Of a DNA stretch of 64,000 nt, positions 8,183 through 17,108 are shown in pieces. A program made the position numbers and the translations under genes. The notes under the pieces are model-generated. The model made no database searches. It saw nothing but the letters and a program-made list of their open reading frames with translations, and was not told where the DNA came from. Position 1 is the stretch's first letter. Each line of letters opens with the position of its first letter. The stretch is taken from contig NZ_NGJS01000008.1 of the NCBI RefSeq assembly GCF_003950515.1, positions 1 through 64,000 of the forward strand, in the 5' to 3' direction. Source of the DNA: Vagococcus vulneris. GTDB lineage: Bacteria > Bacillota > Bacilli > Lactobacillales > Vagococcaceae.

Positions 8183-9496
8183 ATGTCCATGTTTTTAGAT
8201 CAAGTAACCATCGACGTTCAGGCTGGTAAAGGTGGCGATGGAATGGTTGCATTCAGAAGAGAGAAATATGTTCCAGACGGCGGTCCTGCTGGCGGTGATG
8301 GCGGAAACGGTGGCAGCATAATTCTAATAGTTGATGAAGGCTTGCGTACGCTAATGGATTTTCGATATAATCGACGTTTTAAAGCAACACCAGGTGAAAA
8401 TGGTATGAGTAAGGGAATGCATGGTCGCGGATCGGAAGATACATTTGTTAAAGTTCCACCAGGTACAACAGTAAAAGACCATGAAACTGGTCAAATTTTA
8501 GGTGATTTGATTATCAATGGGCAGACTTTAAAGGTGGCGCAAGGCGGTCGTGGCGGTCGTGGAAATTGTAGATTTGCAACACCGCGTAATCCTGCACCGG
8601 AAATAGCTGAAAATGGCGAACCCGGTCAAGAACGAACTTTAGACTTGGAATTAAAAGTTTTAGCAGATGTTGGTTTAGTAGGTTTTCCGTCTGTCGGGAA
8701 ATCAACGTTATTATCAATTGTTTCTAAAGCTCGTCCAAAAATTGGTGCATATCATTTCACGACACTCGTACCGAATTTGGGAATGGTAACAACTAATGAT
8801 GGTCGAAGCTTTGTTATGGCTGATCTTCCTGGATTAATTGAGGGTGCTTCTCAAGGAGTCGGACTAGGTACACAATTTTTACGTCACATTGAAAGAACCC
8901 GTGTCATTCTCCATGTAATAGATATGAGTAGTATGGAAGGTCGGGATCCTTTTGAAGATTATCTTTTGATCAACAAAGAGCTTGAATCTTATGATTTACG
9001 TTTGATGGAACGGCCACAGATTATCGTGGCTAACAAGATGGATATGCCAGATTCTGAAGAAAACCTAAAAATCTTTAAAGGAAAAATTGAGTCTTTAAAA
9101 GAAGATGAATTTGCGGATAGCATTCCAATTTTCCCTATTTCAGGGATTTCAAATCGCGGAATTGATCCGTTATTAAGTGCAACCGCTGATTTATTAGAAG
9201 AAACACCAGAATTTCCTATTTATGTGGAAGAAGAGGAAGAGGAAGTAGTTCATTATGGATTCCAGGATGATGAACCACCATTCTCAGTGTCTCGTGATGA
9301 TGATGCGACATGGGTACTTTCCGGTGATAAACTTGAAAAATTATTTGTTATGACAAATTTTGATCGTGAAGAAAGTACAATGAAATTTGCTCGTCAACTT
9401 CGAGGTATGGGTGTTGATGAAACTCTACGTACGATGGGTGCGAAAGATGGCGATTTAGTTAGAATAAAAGAGTTTGTTTTTGAATTTGTTGATTAA
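8183..9496 (+). CDS. obg: GTPase Obg
   Basis: This is an essential ribosome-associated GTPase involved in large-subunit maturation and stress control. It has the glycine-rich Obg fold at residues 1 to about 158 ([13 protein letters not shown] and GGRGGRGN repeats), and the G domain with GFPSVGKST (G1), DLPGLIEGA (G3) and NKMD (G4). An acidic linker (a run of Glu near residue 350) precedes a C-terminal OCT domain. Its 437 aa is typical for Gram-positive Obg/CgtA. The frame opens at 8183 with ATGTCC followed by ATG, with AAGGAGGA just upstream. It is transcribed alone and closed by a strong terminator. Confidence 0.97.
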   Translation: MSMFLDQVTIDVQAGKGGDGMVAFRREKYVPDGGPAGGDGGNGGSIILIVDEGLRTLMDFRYNRRFKATPGENGMSKGMHGRGSEDTFVKVPPGTTVKDHETGQILGDLIINGQTLKVAQGGRGGRGNCRFATPRNPAPEIAENGEPGQERTLDLELKVLADVGLVGFPSVGKSTLLSIVSKARPKIGAYHFTTLVPNLGMVTTNDGRSFVMADLPGLIEGASQGVGLGTQFLRHIERTRVILHVIDMSSMEGRDPFEDYLLINKELESYDLRLMERPQIIVANKMDMPDSEENLKIFKGKIESLKEDEFADSIPIFPISGISNRGIDPLLSATADLLEETPEFPIYVEEEEEEVVHYGFQDDEPPFSVSRDDDATWVLSGDKLEKLFVMTNFDREESTMKFARQLRGMGVDETLRTMGAKDGDLVRIKEFVFEFVD

Positions 9497-9512
9497 AGGT
9501 TAATATAAATTA

Positions 9513-9550
9513 AAAAAAGCAATTTCCAATTATGGAAATTGCTTTTTTTT
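9513..9550 (+). terminator. Rho-independent terminator after obg
   Basis: AGCAATTTCC (9518-9527) and GGAAATTGCT (9534-9543) form a 10-bp stem followed by eight T residues. Confidence 0.85.
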
Positions 9551-9551
9551 A

Positions 9552-9610
9552 TTGTGAAAATCATTCTCATTTGTTATAATGAATTTACATTGTTTTAGGT
9601 AAACCTAAAA
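9552..9610 (+). promoter_or_regulatory. Promoter of the Mn transporter operon with Fur-like and DtxR/MntR-like boxes
   Basis: TTGTGA (9552-9557) and TATAAT (9575-9580) have a 17-base spacer. Within the spacer, 9555-9569 (TGAAAATCATTCTCA) matches the 7-1-7 Fur-type box TGATAATNATTATCA at 13 of 15 positions. Just past the expected start site, 9593-9610 is a perfect inverted repeat, TTTTAGGT-AA-ACCTAAAA, like DtxR/MntR-family operators. Both would block transcription when metal is replete. The regulator identities are inference. Confidence 0.6.
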
Positions 9611-9654
9611 ATATTATTTAATAAAACAAAATATTATAATAAGAAAGGTAAAAA

Positions 9655-10395
9655 ATGATGATTAATATAAATAATTTAACAGTTTCATATCAAGATAAGC
9701 AGGCAATTAAAGAGGTTACTACAACAATCAAACATGGAAAAATTACAGGAATTATCGGACCTAATGGGGCAGGTAAATCAACGTTACTCAAAGGGATTAT
9801 GGGATTGGTAAAACGAGAAACAGGGACGGTAATGATTGATGATCAGTCGATAAAAACAGTTCAGAAAAAAATTGCATACGTCGAACAGCGGAGTGCTATA
9901 GATTTATCTTTTCCTATTAAGGTATTAGATACGGTCCTTTTAGGAACGTATCCTAATTTAGGTCTATTTAAACGACCTGGGAAATTCGAAAAAAAAATTG
10001 CGCATGAAGCGTTGGAAAAGGTGAAAATGACAGATTTTTCTAATCGCCAAATTGGTAATCTATCTGGAGGTCAATTGCAGCGTGTGTTCATCGCTAGGGC
10101 GTTAGCACAAAAAGCTGATATTATTTTTTTAGATGAGCCTTTTGTAGGAATTGATATGATAAGTGAGAAGCTAATCGTGGCTTTATTAAAAGAATTACGA
10201 GATGAAGGTAAAACGATTGTCATTGTTCATCACGATCTTCATAGGACTAAAGAATATTTTGATAATTTGATCATACTAAATTGTCACTTGATTGCTTCTG
10301 GATCTGTGGAGGAAACATTTACAACATCGATTATTCGTCAGGCTTATGGTGAATCGATGGGAGATATAATCATTAAGGGGGTATCTGAGTCATGA
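9655..10395 (+). CDS. efaC: Manganese ABC transporter, ATP-binding subunit
   Basis: This is the ATPase of a cluster 9 metal importer. Walker A is GPNGAGKST, the signature is LSGGQLQRV, Walker B is IIFLDEPF and the switch histidine lies in IVHHD. At 246 aa it is full length. ATG codons at 9655 and 9658 share one weak AAAGG site, so the start is uncertain by one codon. It overlaps the permease gene by 4 bases (ATGA). The order ATPase-permease-lipoprotein matches efaCBA of enterococci. The metal assignment rests on the binding protein. Confidence 0.88.
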   Translation: MMININNLTVSYQDKQAIKEVTTTIKHGKITGIIGPNGAGKSTLLKGIMGLVKRETGTVMIDDQSIKTVQKKIAYVEQRSAIDLSFPIKVLDTVLLGTYPNLGLFKRPGKFEKKIAHEALEKVKMTDFSNRQIGNLSGGQLQRVFIARALAQKADIIFLDEPFVGIDMISEKLIVALLKELRDEGKTIVIVHHDLHRTKEYFDNLIILNCHLIASGSVEETFTTSIIRQAYGESMGDIIIKGVSES

Positions 10396-11249
10396 TTGGA
10401 CATTTTATTAGTGGTTTGCAACAATATGATTTTTTACAAAATGCTTTGATAACATCAATGATGGTAGGTGCCGTTTCGGGTGTCATTGGTAGCTTTATTA
10501 TTCTTAGGGGTATGTCATTAATGGGGGATGCTATTTCACATGCAGTCTTACCAGGAGTTGCTGTGTCCTATATAGTAGGTGCAAATTTTATTATAGGAGC
10601 ATCAATCTTTGGCCTGCTAGCAGCAGGATTAATTGGTTTTGTTACACAAAAAAGTAAATTAAAAAATGATACTGCTATTGGAATAGTTTTTAGTTCATTT
10701 TTTGCATTAGGAATAATTCTAATCACGTTTGCTCAAAGTTCTACTGATTTATACCATATTTTATTTGGTAATGTCTTAGCAGTCAGACCAAGTGATATGT
10801 ATACGACTCTGGCAGTTGCGATTGCCGTATTGCTGTTTATCTTGTTGTTTTATAAAGAATTACTAGTCAGTTCGTTTGACCCAGTAATGGCACAGGCATA
10901 TGGATTGAAAGTTCAAGTCATTCATTATAGTTTAATGTTCTTTTTAACATTAGTCGCGGTAACTTCTTTGCAAACAGTTGGTACAGTATTAGTAGTTGCA
11001 ATGTTGATCACACCGGCAGCAACAGCGTTCTTGTTGACGGATAATCTTAAAATTATGATAGGAATTGCCAGCTTTATTGGTGTTATCAGTGCTGTAATTG
11101 GTTTGTTTTTCAGTTATTCATATAATTTAGCATCTGGAGCAACCATTGTTTTAACAACAGCATTCTTTTTTATAGTCGCTTTTATTTTTTCACCAAAACA
11201 AGGAATAATTTTCAAAAGAAAAGAGGTTGTTATTGATGATGAAGTTTAA
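10392..11249 (+). CDS. efaB: Manganese ABC transporter, permease subunit
   Basis: This is an integral membrane subunit of the ABC-3 family, 285 aa with about eight TM helices. It shows the family segments GSFIILRGMSLMGDAISHAVLPG and VGTVLVVAMLITPAATA (positions roughly 35-57 and 200-216). It forms the channel for metal delivered by EfaA. Translation is coupled to the ATPase gene by the ATGA overlap, and its 3' end overlaps the start of the lipoprotein gene by 14 bases. Confidence 0.9.
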   Translation: MIGHFISGLQQYDFLQNALITSMMVGAVSGVIGSFIILRGMSLMGDAISHAVLPGVAVSYIVGANFIIGASIFGLLAAGLIGFVTQKSKLKNDTAIGIVFSSFFALGIILITFAQSSTDLYHILFGNVLAVRPSDMYTTLAVAIAVLLFILLFYKELLVSSFDPVMAQAYGLKVQVIHYSLMFFLTLVAVTSLQTVGTVLVVAMLITPAATAFLLTDNLKIMIGIASFIGVISAVIGLFFSYSYNLASGATIVLTTAFFFIVAFIFSPKQGIIFKRKEVVIDDEV

Positions 11250-12183
11250 AAAAATATTAGGATTATTACTGCTAGCGAGCATGTTAGTTATTGTTGGTGC
11301 ATGCGGTAAACCATCTAAAAATTCAAATTCTAAAAATGATAGCATGAAAATAAACGTTGTTGCAACTAATTCAATTATCGGAAATATGGCTGAGGAAGTC
11401 GGAAAAGAGCATATTTCGGTTCATAGTATTGTGCCACGAGGGACGGACCCTCATGAATATGAGCCTTTACCAGAGGATATTTCTAAGACAACAGATGCAG
11501 ATATTATCTTTTATAATGGGTTAAACTTGGAAACAGGCGGTAATGGCTGGTTTAAGAAACTGATGGAGACATCAAAGAAAAAAGAGAATACTGATTATTT
11601 TGTTGTTAGTAAAAATGTTGACCCATTGTTCTTAACAAGTAAAGGGCAAGAGAGTCAACAAGATCCGCATGCTTGGTTAAATTTAGAAAATGGTATAGAA
11701 TACGTAAATAATATACGCGATGTATTAATTGAAAAGGATCCAGAAAATCAAAACGATTATGAAAAAAACGCAAGAGAGTATACTGATAAATTAAGTGAGC
11801 TTCATGATAAGAGCGTGAAACTATTTGCTGATATACCAGATAATAAGAAATTATTAGTAACTAGTGAAGGTGCTTTTAAATATTTCTCAAAAGCTTATGA
11901 TGTGCCAGCTGCTTATATCTGGGAAATTAATACAGAAGATCAAGGGACGCCAGAGCAGATGACAAAAATTATTGATAAAATAAAACAAACACAGATTACA
12001 TCTCTATTTGTCGAACAAAGTGTGGATCCAAGAAGTATGGAATCTGTTTCGAGGGAAACTCAACTGCCTATATACGAAACTGTATTTACTGATTCATTGG
12101 CAAAGCCCGGTAAGGATGGAGATACGTACTTATCCATGATGGAGTGGAATTTAGATAAAATACATAGTGGTTTGAATAAATAA
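11236..12183 (+). CDS. efaA: Manganese-binding lipoprotein of the ABC transporter
   Basis: This is a cluster A-I metal-binding lipoprotein of the PsaA/EfaA/MntC type. It has a signal peptide with lipobox VGAC. The four expected metal ligands are seen in DPHEYEP (His), DPHAW (His), TSEGAFKYF (Glu) and FTDSLA (Asp). It lacks the His-rich loop of zinc binders, which favours manganese. The preferred start is the ATG at 11236 with GAGG 9 bases upstream (315 aa); the longest frame begins at a TTG nine bases earlier. Family knowledge gives roles in Mn uptake, oxidative stress resistance and virulence. It is last in the operon and followed by a long terminator hairpin. Confidence 0.92.
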   Translation: MMKFKKILGLLLLASMLVIVGACGKPSKNSNSKNDSMKINVVATNSIIGNMAEEVGKEHISVHSIVPRGTDPHEYEPLPEDISKTTDADIIFYNGLNLETGGNGWFKKLMETSKKKENTDYFVVSKNVDPLFLTSKGQESQQDPHAWLNLENGIEYVNNIRDVLIEKDPENQNDYEKNAREYTDKLSELHDKSVKLFADIPDNKKLLVTSEGAFKYFSKAYDVPAAYIWEINTEDQGTPEQMTKIIDKIKQTQITSLFVEQSVDPRSMESVSRETQLPIYETVFTDSLAKPGKDGDTYLSMMEWNLDKIHSGLNK

Positions 12184-12266
12184 AAACTGAGAATTTTATA
12201 GAGCACCTCAAAAGTTAGATTTTTTAGTCTGACTTTTGAGGTGCTCTATATTACTCAGTTTTTTTG
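12184..12266 (+). terminator. Long terminator hairpin after the Mn transporter operon
   Basis: A stem of more than 20 bp is centred on GAGCACCTCAAAAGT (12201-12215) and its complement ending at about 12250. It is flanked by an outer AAAACTGAG / CTCAGTTTT pair and a final T run. Confidence 0.8.
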
Positions 12267-12285
12267 TATAAATTATAATGAAAAA

Positions 12286-12314
12286 TTGATATAATATAAA
12301 AGTTAAGCTATAAT
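12286..12314 (+). promoter_or_regulatory. Promoter upstream of rnz
   Basis: TTGATA (12286-12291) and TATAAT (12309-12314) are separated by 17 bases, about 75 bases before rnz. Confidence 0.6.
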
Positions 12315-12389
12315 TAAGGATTCAATGATTGATTACAGTAATGGAAAGAATGTATAATTAATATAAACTTAAAGAAAAGTAGGCACACT

Positions 12390-13319
12390 ATGGAATTAGA
12401 ATTTTTAGGGACAGGAGCTGGAGTTCCGTCAAAACAAAGAAATGTTACAAGTATTGCATTAAAAATGCTTGATGAACGTAATGAAGTGTGGTTGTTTGAC
12501 TGTGGTGAGGGGACTCAGCAACAAATTTTAAATACAACCATTCGTCCACGAAAAATCGAAAAAATTTTTATTACGCATTTGCACGGTGATCATATTTTCG
12601 GTTTGCCTGGACTAATTAGCAGCCGTTCTTTTCAGGGCGGAGAAGACCCATTGGAAATATACGGACCTAAAGGGATTAAACAATTTGTATTAACAAGTTT
12701 AAAGGTGTCAGATTCACATTTAAAATATCCGATTAAATTTATTGAAATTGAAACAACTGGTTTAATCTTTAAAGATGAGAAGGTTAAAGTCTATTGTGAA
12801 GAACTAGACCATCGAATTAAATGTTATGGCTATCGTATTGTGGAAGCAGACTTTCAAGGCGAGCTGCAGGTTGAGAAATTAAAAGAACTGGCAATTCCAT
12901 CTGGGCCTATTTATAAAAAAATTAAAGATGGTGAAATCGTTACTTTGGAAGACGGACGAGTAATCAATGGCGTAGATTTTATTGGCCAACCTAAAAAGGG
13001 ACGGATTGTTACAATACTTGGTGATACACGTTTACATAAAAATTGTTTTGTATTAGCACAGAATGCTGATGTGCTAGTGCATGAGAGTACTTTTAATAAA
13101 AGCGAGGCTAAACTGGCGAAAAACTATTTTCATTCAACAACAGCTCAAGCCGCACAGGTTGCAAAAGAATCAAATTGTAAGCGGCTGTTGTTGACACATA
13201 TTAGTTCACGATATTTGGGCAAAGCTTTATATGATTTGCAGGGTGAAGCGATGGAAATTTTTAAAAATAGTAAGGTAGTGAAAGATTTTGATATTATAGA
13301 TATTCCGCTACCGCATTAA
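12390..13319 (+). CDS. rnz: Ribonuclease Z
   Basis: This is the tRNA 3' processing endonuclease that removes trailers from tRNAs lacking an encoded CCA; the tRNA-Leu in this window also lacks CCA. It is a metallo-beta-lactamase fold of 309 aa. The metal-binding THLHGDH motif has His63, His65, Asp67 and His68, and further ligands are in the GDTR segment and [21 protein letters not shown] is the standard N-terminus. It starts a group with the short-chain dehydrogenase 15 bases downstream, which fits co-transcription. Confidence 0.96.
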   Translation: MELEFLGTGAGVPSKQRNVTSIALKMLDERNEVWLFDCGEGTQQQILNTTIRPRKIEKIFITHLHGDHIFGLPGLISSRSFQGGEDPLEIYGPKGIKQFVLTSLKVSDSHLKYPIKFIEIETTGLIFKDEKVKVYCEELDHRIKCYGYRIVEADFQGELQVEKLKELAIPSGPIYKKIKDGEIVTLEDGRVINGVDFIGQPKKGRIVTILGDTRLHKNCFVLAQNADVLVHESTFNKSEAKLAKNYFHSTTAQAAQVAKESNCKRLLLTHISSRYLGKALYDLQGEAMEIFKNSKVVKDFDIIDIPLPH

Positions 13320-13334
13320 AGTGAGGATAGTATA

Positions 13335-14138
13335 ATGAAAAAAAATTTCAATACACTATTAAATAAAACAGTCCTAATAACTGGTGCTTCAAGTGGATTA
13401 GGCGAGGCTATCGCGTATGAATCCGTGAAGAAAGGTGCTGACGTTATTCTTTGTGCCAGACGGCAATCTGAACTAGAACGCGTAACAACTAACTGTCGGC
13501 GTATCAGTCAAAGTCGGGTTGTATCGATTGTCTTGGATGTCAGTAGTTATGGTAGTTGTCAAAGTCTGTTTGCTGTATTAACTAGAGACAATTTAAGAGT
13601 TGATGTCTTGGTAAATTGTGCAGGTTTTGGTGTTTTTGAAAATTTTATTGATACACCAAGACACACAATCGATCAGATGTTCCAAGTCAATGTGCTTGGT
13701 CTTATTCATTTAACTCAGCAAATTGCTTTGTTGATGATAGAACAAGGCACTGGTCATATAATTAATATAGCATCACAGGCTGGTAAAATGGCAACACCAA
13801 AATCAAGTATATACTCAGCTACTAAATTTGCAATAATCGGCTTTTCAAATTCGTTGCGTTTAGAATTAAGAGATTTTGGTATTGCAGTAACGACCGTTAA
13901 TCCTGGTCCAATAAAAACAAATTTCTTTAAGATTGCTGACCCTAAAGGTAATTATCTAGAAAAAGTAGGAGTCTTGGCTATTTCGCCAGAATCGCTTGCA
14001 AAAAAGATAGTTGATTCAATGGGCAGTTACCGTAGAGAAATTAATGTTCCCATGATTATGGAATTAGGCAGCAAGTGCTATCAACTATTCCCGGTTGTTG
14101 GGGATGCTCTTGCTCGAACGGTTTTTAATAAAAAATAG
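13335..14138 (+). CDS. Short-chain dehydrogenase/reductase (YqjQ-like)
   Basis: This is a classical SDR oxidoreductase of 267 aa. The cofactor motif TGASSGLGE is at 16-24, NCAG follows near residue 94, and the catalytic Ser and YSATK lie near residues 146-163. ARR after the second strand suggests NADP(H) preference. The substrate is not known. The rnz-SDR arrangement is familiar in lactic acid bacteria and suggests a housekeeping role. The ATG start has GTGAGGAT upstream. The downstream LapA-domain gene begins 13 bases after the stop. Confidence 0.88.
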   Translation: MKKNFNTLLNKTVLITGASSGLGEAIAYESVKKGADVILCARRQSELERVTTNCRRISQSRVVSIVLDVSSYGSCQSLFAVLTRDNLRVDVLVNCAGFGVFENFIDTPRHTIDQMFQVNVLGLIHLTQQIALLMIEQGTGHIINIASQAGKMATPKSSIYSATKFAIIGFSNSLRLELRDFGIAVTTVNPGPIKTNFFKIADPKGNYLEKVGVLAISPESLAKKIVDSMGSYRREINVPMIMELGSKCYQLFPVVGDALARTVFNKK

Positions 14139-14150
14139 GAGGCGGTCAAA

Positions 14151-14552
14151 ATGAGTCGAAAAACAAAGGTAGTTGTTTTTGTCTTATTTATTTTTTTATT
14201 GATATTGTTTTCAATTGTAAATGCACAAGAAGTAAGTATTAACTTATTCTTCACAACAATTCGTTTGCCAATTATTGTACTAATATTAGGCTGTTTTATT
14301 GTCAGTTTTCTTATTAGTATGCTTTTATTATTTAGTACTGTTATGAAAAGGAATCGCCAAATTAAGCGCCAAAATAAGATGATCAGTCAATTGGAATTCC
14401 AATCTAAATTGGATTATAGCGACGAGGCTCAAACGAAAATAAATCATTTGGAACAAGTCACTCAAGCACAGACTCGAGAAATTTCAGATTTGCGCCATAA
14501 ACTAGCCTCTTATATTTTAGATGAAGCTGATGAAGAGAATAACAATGACTAG
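14151..14552 (+). CDS. LapA-domain (DUF1049) membrane protein
   Basis: This 133-aa protein has two N-terminal TM helices (about 7-25 and 40-63) in the pattern of the LapA/DUF1049 domain, including the intervening INLFFTTIRLPIIVL. A cytoplasmic coiled-coil tail rich in Gln and acidic residues follows. AGGAGG precedes the ATG. In Gram-negatives LapA takes part in LPS control. In Firmicutes the function is unknown, but the position directly before rodA suggests an envelope role. It probably belongs to the rnz-SDR-lapA-rodA transcript. Confidence 0.75.
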   Translation: MSRKTKVVVFVLFIFLLILFSIVNAQEVSINLFFTTIRLPIIVLILGCFIVSFLISMLLLFSTVMKRNRQIKRQNKMISQLEFQSKLDYSDEAQTKINHLEQVTQAQTREISDLRHKLASYILDEADEENNND

Positions 14553-14582
14553 ATAAATTAAGAAAGAAAAGAGAGAAGTCGA

Positions 14583-15770
14583 TTGAGATCTACAAAAAAT
14601 AATATAGATAAACAGATAGATTATGGTGTGTTACTTCCGGTATTTTTACTATCTATTGTTGGCATGGCCTCTTATTACGTAGCTTTAACGCATGATGTGA
14701 GACCTCAGAACATTAGTCAATTGATGATACAACAGGGAATCTGGTATGTTTTAGGAGGAATTGTCATTTTTTTAGTGATGCAATTTAGTCCTAAGATGGT
14801 ATGGAAATTGACACCTATTGGATACGGTATTGGTATTGCGGTTATGACAGCATTATTATTTTACTATGATACATATCTAGCAGATAAAACAGGTTCAAAA
14901 AATTGGTTCCGTTTTGGTTCATTAACTTTCCAACCAGCAGAGTTAATGAAAATTGCTTTTATACTTATGCTGGCTTATATTGTAACTCAGCATAATATAA
15001 CTTACCGTCAAAAAACAGAAAAAAGCGATTGGCTGTTGATAGGGAAAATGCTTTTAGTTACTTTACCAATAGCAGTTTTATTAAAATTACAAGATGATTT
15101 TGGAACCATGCTGGTCTTTATTGCTATTTTGGGCGGAGTCTTTATTATGTCAGGTATTTCTTGGCGAATTATTATTCCGACAGCTGCGGTTTTAATTGTG
15201 CTGAGTTTATTGATTTTATTTTTGGTCACGACGGATGGCGGACGGGAAATGTTATATAAAGTTGGGTTTAAGAGTTATCAATTTGCGCGTATTGATTCTT
15301 GGTTGGACCCATTTCATGATCCAACAGGAAACTCATATCAACAAGCACAAGCGTTAAAAGCGATTGGATCAGGGGGTCTATTTGGTAAAGGATATAATCA
15401 ATCAGAAATTTTTGTTCCGGTTCGTGAATCAGATATGATTTTTTCAGTTATTGCAGAAAATTTTGGTTTTTTAGGTAGTATTTTTGTTATCGTTCTTTAC
15501 TTCATTTTGATTTATCGCATGATTAGAATGTGCTTTGATACAAACAATGAATTCTTTACATATATTGCTACTGGAGTTATCATGATGATTCTATTTCATG
15601 TTTTTGAGAACATCGGTATGAATATTGGTCTACTACCGTTGACAGGTATTCCGTTACCGTTTGTTAGTCAAGGTGGATCCGCAATTTTAAGTAATATGAT
15701 TGGAGTTGGCTTGATTATGCTGATGCGTTATCAATATAGCTCAGGTAAAGATTTACAGCCAATTTATTAA
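14583..15770 (+). CDS. rodA: SEDS peptidoglycan polymerase RodA
   Basis: This is a SEDS glycosyltransferase that polymerises lipid II for cell elongation. It has 395 aa with about ten TM helices. LADKTGSKNWFRFG, FQPAELMK, DDFGTMLVF and the C-terminal GIPLPFVSQGGSA are SEDS signatures. The short tail and absence of a division-cluster context favour RodA over FtsW. The start is a TTG at 14583 preceded by a purine-rich but weak ribosome binding site. A hairpin terminator shared with the convergent mvaA follows immediately. Confidence 0.88.
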   Translation: MRSTKNNIDKQIDYGVLLPVFLLSIVGMASYYVALTHDVRPQNISQLMIQQGIWYVLGGIVIFLVMQFSPKMVWKLTPIGYGIGIAVMTALLFYYDTYLADKTGSKNWFRFGSLTFQPAELMKIAFILMLAYIVTQHNITYRQKTEKSDWLLIGKMLLVTLPIAVLLKLQDDFGTMLVFIAILGGVFIMSGISWRIIIPTAAVLIVLSLLILFLVTTDGGREMLYKVGFKSYQFARIDSWLDPFHDPTGNSYQQAQALKAIGSGGLFGKGYNQSEIFVPVRESDMIFSVIAENFGFLGSIFVIVLYFILIYRMIRMCFDTNNEFFTYIATGVIMMILFHVFENIGMNIGLLPLTGIPLPFVSQGGSAILSNMIGVGLIMLMRYQYSSGKDLQPIY

Positions 15771-15808
15771 AAAAACGACTTTCTAGATAATAGAAAGTCG
15801 TTTTTTTA
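15770..15808. terminator. Bidirectional terminator between rodA and mvaA
   Basis: A-tract plus ACGACTTTCT (to 15784) pairs with AGAAAGTCGT plus T-tract (from 15792). It serves both convergent transcripts, and the mvaA stop codon lies in the distal arm. Confidence 0.85.
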
Positions 15809-17089
15809 TTTTATTTTCCGAATATCATTAAGAATTTTGATGGCTGTTTCGGAATTCATTTTTTTAAGCATCTGTAATCTTTGAGCAACACGTTCTATTT
15901 CATCATTTTTTGCGCCGATTTGAATAGCTAAAGATTTAGCGTGTAATGACATATGTCCTTTTTGGATACCCTCACTCACGAGTGCTTTAAGAGCAGCAAA
16001 ATTTTGGGATAAGCCTACAGCACAAATGATTGCTGCTAACTCTTCTGATGATGGATTATTCATCATTTCTAAATTGGCCTTAGCTAAGGGCAGGACAGAA
16101 ATAGCTCCTCCAACTGTACCGATAGAAAGCGGCAGAGTCATTTCACCTACCAAATAAATTTGGTCGCTGATACTCCAGGAAGATAACCCTTCATATCTGC
16201 CGTTTCTTGCAGCATACGCATGAACACCAGCTTCAACAGCCCGAGGGTCATTACCTGTTGCTATGACAACAGAGTCAATACCATTCATAATTCCTTTGTT
16301 ATGCGTAGCAGCTCGGTATGGATCTATTTTAGCATATTCACTAGCAGCAACAATTCTGTTTGCCAATTCTTTTTGAGATAGATTTGAGCGATTTGGAATA
16401 TCTGTGATTGGGACTTTGCATGTAGCAGTGACAAGCGATTCTGTATTGTAATTACTTAAAATTGCCATCAATCTTTGACCGCCGGTAATCTTAGTAATAT
16501 ATGGAGAAATGCCTTCTAAAATAGTATTGACAATATTTGCACCCATTGCATCTTTAACATCAATTGCACAATTTATTGTAAAAAAGTCTTTATTATCTTC
16601 TTGCATCCAATTTTGACAGGTAATCGTTTTAAGACCGCCACCTCGTTTAACGATTGATGGATGACTTTTCTCAGCCAATCCTTTGATAGTTGATAAATTC
16701 GAATTAATTAATACTGCAGCAGCAGAATAGTCGGGGACATCGGTTAAAATAATCTGTCCAATCATCAGGCTCTTAGACATGTGTGAAGAAAAACCAAACT
16801 GACTGAAAGTTTTTGCAGAGTGGTTACACGCTGCAACTACTGAAGGTTCCTCAACCACCATGGGAATAGTATATGTTTGGTTATCTAATTTAAAATCTCG
16901 AATAACCCCGACAGGTAAAGGGAACTGACTAATCTGATTTTCAATAAGCGAGTTGGCAATAGCATTGTCTAAATTCTTTTGTTGCAGATAAAGTTCTTTT
17001 GCTTCAGTTGAAATACAGTGCTCATCAAAGAGAATATTTAAACGTGCTTCACGTGATAAATTATAAAATTTTGTTGGTTTCTTATCCAA
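15806..17089 (-). CDS. mvaA: Class II hydroxymethylglutaryl-CoA reductase
   Basis: It reduces HMG-CoA to mevalonate in two hydride transfers, in the cytosol as a soluble class II enzyme. At 427 aa it is full length. Catalytic regions are EEPSVVAACNH (Glu80/81), DVKDAMGAN (178-184), THNKGIMNG with Lys265, GNDPRAVEAG with Asp281, and GHMSLHAK (378-385) with the catalytic His. The start is TTG at 17089 behind a strong AGGAGGG 6 bases away. It lies 19 bases downstream of mvaS, so the two form an operon. It is not fused to an acetyl-CoA acetyltransferase as in mvaE of Enterococcus faecalis. No thiolase gene is in the window. Confidence 0.96.
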   Translation of the reverse strand: MDKKPTKFYNLSREARLNILFDEHCISTEAKELYLQQKNLDNAIANSLIENQISQFPLPVGVIRDFKLDNQTYTIPMVVEEPSVVAACNHSAKTFSQFGFSSHMSKSLMIGQIILTDVPDYSAAAVLINSNLSTIKGLAEKSHPSIVKRGGGLKTITCQNWMQEDNKDFFTINCAIDVKDAMGANIVNTILEGISPYITKITGGQRLMAILSNYNTESLVTATCKVPITDIPNRSNLSQKELANRIVAASEYAKIDPYRAATHNKGIMNGIDSVVIATGNDPRAVEAGVHAYAARNGRYEGLSSWSISDQIYLVGEMTLPLSIGTVGGAISVLPLAKANLEMMNNPSSEELAAIICAVGLSQNFAALKALVSEGIQKGHMSLHAKSLAIQIGAKNDEIERVAQRLQMLKKMNSETAIKILNDIRKIK

Positions 17090-17108
17090 TCAAAGCCCTC
17101 CTTAATGG

